A DNA stretch of 14,862 bases from Flavobacterium sp. UBA6195. Lineage in GTDB: Bacteria; Bacteroidota; Bacteroidia; Flavobacteriales; Flavobacteriaceae. Both the position numbers and the translations under genes were made by a program. Each line of letters opens with the position of its first letter. The stretch's first letter is position 1. The stretch covers positions 9,847-24,708 of the forward strand of contig NZ_DITB01000101.1 in the NCBI RefSeq assembly GCF_002422095.1, written 5' to 3'. Under the pieces are notes generated by a model, which saw only the letters and a program-made list of their open reading frames with translations, was not told the DNA's origin and made no database searches. Shown piece after piece: positions 12,327-14,862 of the stretch.

Positions 12327-13304
12327 ATGGAAAAATCAAATTCACAAAAAATACAACTCGGAATCTTTGTTATCATTGGAACATTAGTGTTCTTAGCCGC
12401 GATTTATTTTATTGGAAATAAGCAAAATATGTTTGGTAATACCTCACATTTGAAGGCTGTTTTTGTTAATGTGAATGGATTGCAACCAGGAAATAATGTT
12501 CGTTATGCCGGAATTGATATTGGTACGGTGAAAGAAATCGAAATGATTAACGATACGACTATTAGTGTTCATATGATTATTGATAACAAAATTATGGAAC
12601 ACATTAAAACAAATGCAATTGCTACGATAAGTTCGGATGGTTTGGTAGGCAACATGATTATCAATATTATTCCGGGAAAGGGAGCTGCTCCAAAAGTAAA
12701 AAATGGCGACACCATTCAATCCTATAGCCGAATTGGAACTGATGCGATGCTTGAGACATTAAATGTAACCAATGAGAATGCCGCCATGTTAACGGCTGAT
12801 TTATTAAAAATTACTCAAGAAATCACACAAGGAAAAGGAACGGTTGGAATGTTGATTCGCGATACGATAATGTCGAAAAATCTTCAAAAAACGATGAATT
12901 ATTTGCGCATTACGAGTAAAGGAACTTCGGAATCAGTGGCTAGTTTGAATAAGTTAATCAATGAATTAAATCGAAAAGACAATGTTATCGGTACTTTGAA
13001 CGATACAGTTGTTGCGAATCGAATGAAAAAAATCGTGATTAATTTAGAAAAATCAAGTAATGAAATTAATAAAGTGGTAACCAATTTAAATGCCACCATT
13101 ACCAATGTAAAAGATGGAAAAGGCGCTTTAAATTATCTTTCAAATGATCCAAAATTGGTAAAACAAATTGATTCGACCATAACCAATGTAAATAAAGCAA
13201 GCATTAAATTGAATGAAGATTTAGAGGCTTTGAAACATAATTTCTTGTTTAGAGGTTATTTTAAAAAACAAGAAAAAGAAAAAGCGAAAAAGAACATTAA
13301 ATAA
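12327..13304 (+). CDS. mlaD: MlaD-family MCE-domain protein
   Basis: Periplasmic lipid-binding component, anchored in the inner membrane, that forms hexameric rings in better-studied Mla systems. It has 325 residues, longer than the E. coli form of about 183. One membrane helix spans about 10-29. The MCE domain covers about 38-117 with VNVNGLQPGNNVRYAGIDIG and a GLVGNMIINIIPG strand. The tail (about 140-310) is predicted helical and shows three spaced copies of a related motif: GKGTVGMLIRDT (169), KDNVIGTLNDT (217) and GKGALNYLSNDP (264). It ends FLFRGYFKKQEKEKAKK. The stop codon overlaps the base of the following terminator. No mlaB or mlaC gene is next to it. Confidence 0.92.
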   Translation: MEKSNSQKIQLGIFVIIGTLVFLAAIYFIGNKQNMFGNTSHLKAVFVNVNGLQPGNNVRYAGIDIGTVKEIEMINDTTISVHMIIDNKIMEHIKTNAIATISSDGLVGNMIINIIPGKGAAPKVKNGDTIQSYSRIGTDAMLETLNVTNENAAMLTADLLKITQEITQGKGTVGMLIRDTIMSKNLQKTMNYLRITSKGTSESVASLNKLINELNRKDNVIGTLNDTVVANRMKKIVINLEKSSNEINKVVTNLNATITNVKDGKGALNYLSNDPKLVKQIDSTITNVNKASIKLNEDLEALKHNFLFRGYFKKQEKEKAKKNIK

Positions 13305-13340
13305 AAAAAGGCTGTCAAATTAAAATGACAGCCTTTTTTT
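13303..13340. terminator. bidirectional terminator between mlaD and the lipoprotein gene
   Basis: A symmetrical stem pairs AAAAAAAGGCTGTCA (13303-13317) with TGACAGCCTTTTTTT (13326-13340) across an eight-base loop. A T run on each strand makes it able to stop both the mla operon and the convergent minus-strand group. The first stem bases overlap the mlaD stop codon. Confidence 0.93.
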
Positions 13341-13348
13341 TAAATCGT

Positions 13349-13813
13349 TTATCGATGATATTCGGTATAAAGTTCACCTGTAACACCGCTGTCGTTAATT
13401 AAAGTTTTTACTTTCATAAAAGTCTCATTTAAAACAACAACTTTAGATATTTGCCCATCAATTTCTAAATTATCATTAGTTTCATCATAAAAATAAACAC
13501 CTGAATCCATAGCTGGATCAATTGGTGTCGTTTCAGAATAATTTATGGATGGAATGGATACTGTTAAATAAGCACTAATAATATTACTATCATAGGTGCC
13601 ATCATTTTTAAACTCCATGGTTCCTTCAGAATCACCTTCTAAAGAGGCATTCATTCCTGTGTATTTAGCTTTTCCATACATTCTACCCAATTGCCATACT
13701 CCTTCGATGTTTGCAACTGTTTTGTCGCTATCTTCATCACTACTACAAGCATTTAAAAACAATAAAGACAAGGCTAAAAATGTTACTTTGAGAGATTTTT
13801 TTAAAAATTTCAT
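13349..13813 (-). CDS. small lipoprotein, lipocalin-like
   Basis: A 154-residue lipoprotein. The signal peptide MKFLKKSLKVTFLALSLLFL ends in a lipobox L20-N21-A22-C23, so C23 would be lipidated. The acidic run SSDEDSD right after it resembles the Bacteroidota lipoprotein export signal that sends proteins to the cell surface. The mature part begins IEGVWQLGRM (36-45), a start typical of small lipocalin-like beta-barrel proteins, and contains strand-like segments such as EGTMEFKNDGTYDS. The specific ligand is unknown. It starts 18 bases after the end of cmk and shares its strand. No -7 box is seen in the gap, so it may be read with cmk. Confidence 0.8.
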   Translation of the reverse strand: MKFLKKSLKVTFLALSLLFLNACSSDEDSDKTVANIEGVWQLGRMYGKAKYTGMNASLEGDSEGTMEFKNDGTYDSNIISAYLTVSIPSINYSETTPIDPAMDSGVYFYDETNDNLEIDGQISKVVVLNETFMKVKTLINDSGVTGELYTEYHR

Positions 13814-13831
13814 AATGTTTAGTTTAGTTAT

Positions 13832-14515
13832 TTACAATTTTTGATTTACTAATTTCAAGACCAATTCAAATTGCTCTTTTTTATTTAAACTTGAGTTATC
13901 TACTTCAATAGCATCGACTGCTTTAACTAAAGGAGAATCTTCTCTGTGGGTATCAATGTAATCGCGTTCTTCTACGTTTTGAAGTACGTCTTCAAAGGTG
14001 ATATGTTGCCCTTTTTCTACTAATTCATCAAAACGACGTTGCGCTCTGGTTTTTGAACTTGCTGTCATGAATAATTTTAACTCGGCGTCAGGAAAAACAA
14101 CAGTTCCAATGTCTCTCCCATCCATTACAATACCTTTGTCTTTACCCATAGCTTGTTGTTGCTCTACTAATTTGGCACGAACTTCTGAAATTTCCGCCAC
14201 TTTACTAACCATTCGCGAAACTTCAATCGTTCTGATTTGAGTTTCTATATTTTCGTTATTCAAATACATTTCAGCAAATCCTAAATCAGGATTGAATTGA
14301 AAACGCAAATTAATATTCGGTAATTGCGCCACCAAACCTGCTGCATCTAAATGCGTTTCAGAAACCAAATTATGTTGCATCGCATAATAAGCCACTGCAC
14401 GATACATCGCACCCGTATCTACATAAACGTAACCTAATGCTGCAGCCAATTGCTTAGCTAATGTACTTTTTCCTGTTGACGAAAAACCGTCTATTGCTAT
14501 GGTAATTTTTTTCAT
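13832..14515 (-). CDS. cmk: cytidylate kinase
   Basis: Phosphorylates CMP and dCMP to the diphosphates using ATP in the cytoplasm. The 227 residues match the family. The P-loop is GFSSTGKST (10-18), followed by DTGAMYRA (33-40), GRDIGTVVFPDA (133-144) and RDYIDTHREDSPL (184-196), which supplies substrate-binding arginines. The start is placed at the ATG at 14515 (MKKITIAIDG). An in-frame ATG six codons upstream would add MHSWQH, but those codons lie in the dispersed CGTGCATTCGTGG repeat word, and the kinase fold begins at MKKIT. The gap to the upstream lipoprotein gene is only 21 bases. Confidence 0.95.
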   Translation of the reverse strand: MKKITIAIDGFSSTGKSTLAKQLAAALGYVYVDTGAMYRAVAYYAMQHNLVSETHLDAAGLVAQLPNINLRFQFNPDLGFAEMYLNNENIETQIRTIEVSRMVSKVAEISEVRAKLVEQQQAMGKDKGIVMDGRDIGTVVFPDAELKLFMTASSKTRAQRRFDELVEKGQHITFEDVLQNVEERDYIDTHREDSPLVKAVDAIEVDNSSLNKKEQFELVLKLVNQKL

Positions 14516-14536
14516 ATGTTGCCACGAATGCACGAA
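14516..14536. repeat. GCCACGAATGCACGAATT word between cmk and its upstream gene
   Basis: GCCACGAATGCACGAATT is built of two close CACGAAT units (CACGAAT, then GCACGAAT). It is of the same wordy type as the repeats at 858-899 and in 7315-7720, though I see no second exact copy in this window. It occupies the entire intergenic gap and creates the false six-codon extension of cmk. Confidence 0.45.
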
Positions 14537-14815
14537 TTATTTTTTAATATAAGTCGCTGAATTTTGTGTTTTTAAATTTTTAATAGTGATAAATTCATCC
14601 ATAAAATACCTATTTCGATATTCTATAATTTCATAAATCGGTTCTCTGCTTAAAAAGATTGTGTCATTTTTTACAACCATATCATCGAAAGAAATCGCAT
14701 CTCCAAACTCAAATGAATTCTTTTTGTAAATCTTCCAAGTTGAATCTCGCAAATCACTCTCGTCAACTTTACATGACAACATCAAAAAACAAAAAAATGG
14801 AATTAATAGTCTCAT
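14537..14815 (-). CDS. small hypothetical lipoprotein
   Basis: 92 residues. A short signal peptide (MRLLIPFFCFLML) precedes a lipobox LMLSC with C15 as the lipid-bearing cysteine, followed by KVDESD, which is acidic like Bacteroidota surface-export signals. The mature part is only 77 residues, with DSTWKIYKKNSFEFGD (24-39) and an aromatic EIIEYRNRYFMDEF stretch (62-75). I do not recognise a family; the STWK start after the linker recalls small lipocalin-like lipoproteins, but this is weak. The 3' end is 21 bases upstream of cmk on the same strand, so they may be co-transcribed. The promoter region is largely outside the window. Confidence 0.65.
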   Translation of the reverse strand: MRLLIPFFCFLMLSCKVDESDLRDSTWKIYKKNSFEFGDAISFDDMVVKNDTIFLSREPIYEIIEYRNRYFMDEFITIKNLKTQNSATYIKK

Positions 14816-14862
14816 TCTTAAATTCTTTTCTTTTGTTTTTTAAACATATAAGATTCTGTGTT

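Noticed and set aside
501..14862. tRNA, rRNA, riboswitch or transposase genes
   Set aside because: No clover-leaf, conserved RNA core or transposase motif was recognised by reading both strands; a covariance-model search would be needed to exclude small RNAs.

Overview
The window looks like chromosomal DNA of a Flavobacterium-type Bacteroidota. It is AT-rich. Several genes are preceded by the Bacteroidota -7 element TAnnTTTG rather than a sigma70 promoter, and Shine-Dalgarno sites are not evident. Rho carries the long low-complexity insertion seen in this phylum. A four-helix DUF4293 protein and lipoproteins with acidic residues right after the lipid-bearing cysteine also fit.

Layout. 99-1564 (+): triosephosphate isomerase (tpiA) with its own terminator, then a DUF1801 protein and a 56-residue membrane microprotein. 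1636-3414 (-): rho, ending in a strong hairpin terminator and diverging from a DUF4293 membrane protein at 3600-4010 (+). 4130-4624 (-): a YfcE-type metallophosphoesterase, diverging from truA (TTG start) and an ABC exporter (4743-7314, +), which look like one operon. 7315-7720: a 406-base gene-free stretch packed with short repeats. 7721-9109 (+): dihydrolipoyl dehydrogenase (lpdA) with a terminator. 9261-10676 (+): three small, AT-rich membrane proteins of unknown function. 10784-13304 (+): a compact mlaE-mlaF-mlaD lipid-transport operon ending in a bidirectional terminator. 13349-14815 (-): a small lipoprotein, cytidylate kinase (cmk) and a second small lipoprotein in one closely spaced group.

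Most genes are conserved housekeeping functions: glycolysis, transcription termination, tRNA pseudouridylation, 2-oxoacid dehydrogenase E3, CMP phosphorylation and envelope lipid traffic. I found no phage, transposase, CRISPR array, toxin-antitoxin pair or recognisable defence system, and no RNA gene.

The structure that ordinary annotation does not explain lies between the genes. Several intergenic gaps carry short, wordy, degenerate repeats: CAGAT/GAT-type units, TTTGCG units, hexamers, heptamers and 14-base duplications. The 7315-7720 gap is the richest and contains a perfect 16-base palindrome flanked by TTTGCG on both sides. Other points to check are the disordered Rho insertion, the three repeats in the MlaD tail, the unannotated microprotein and the AT-rich membrane trio.
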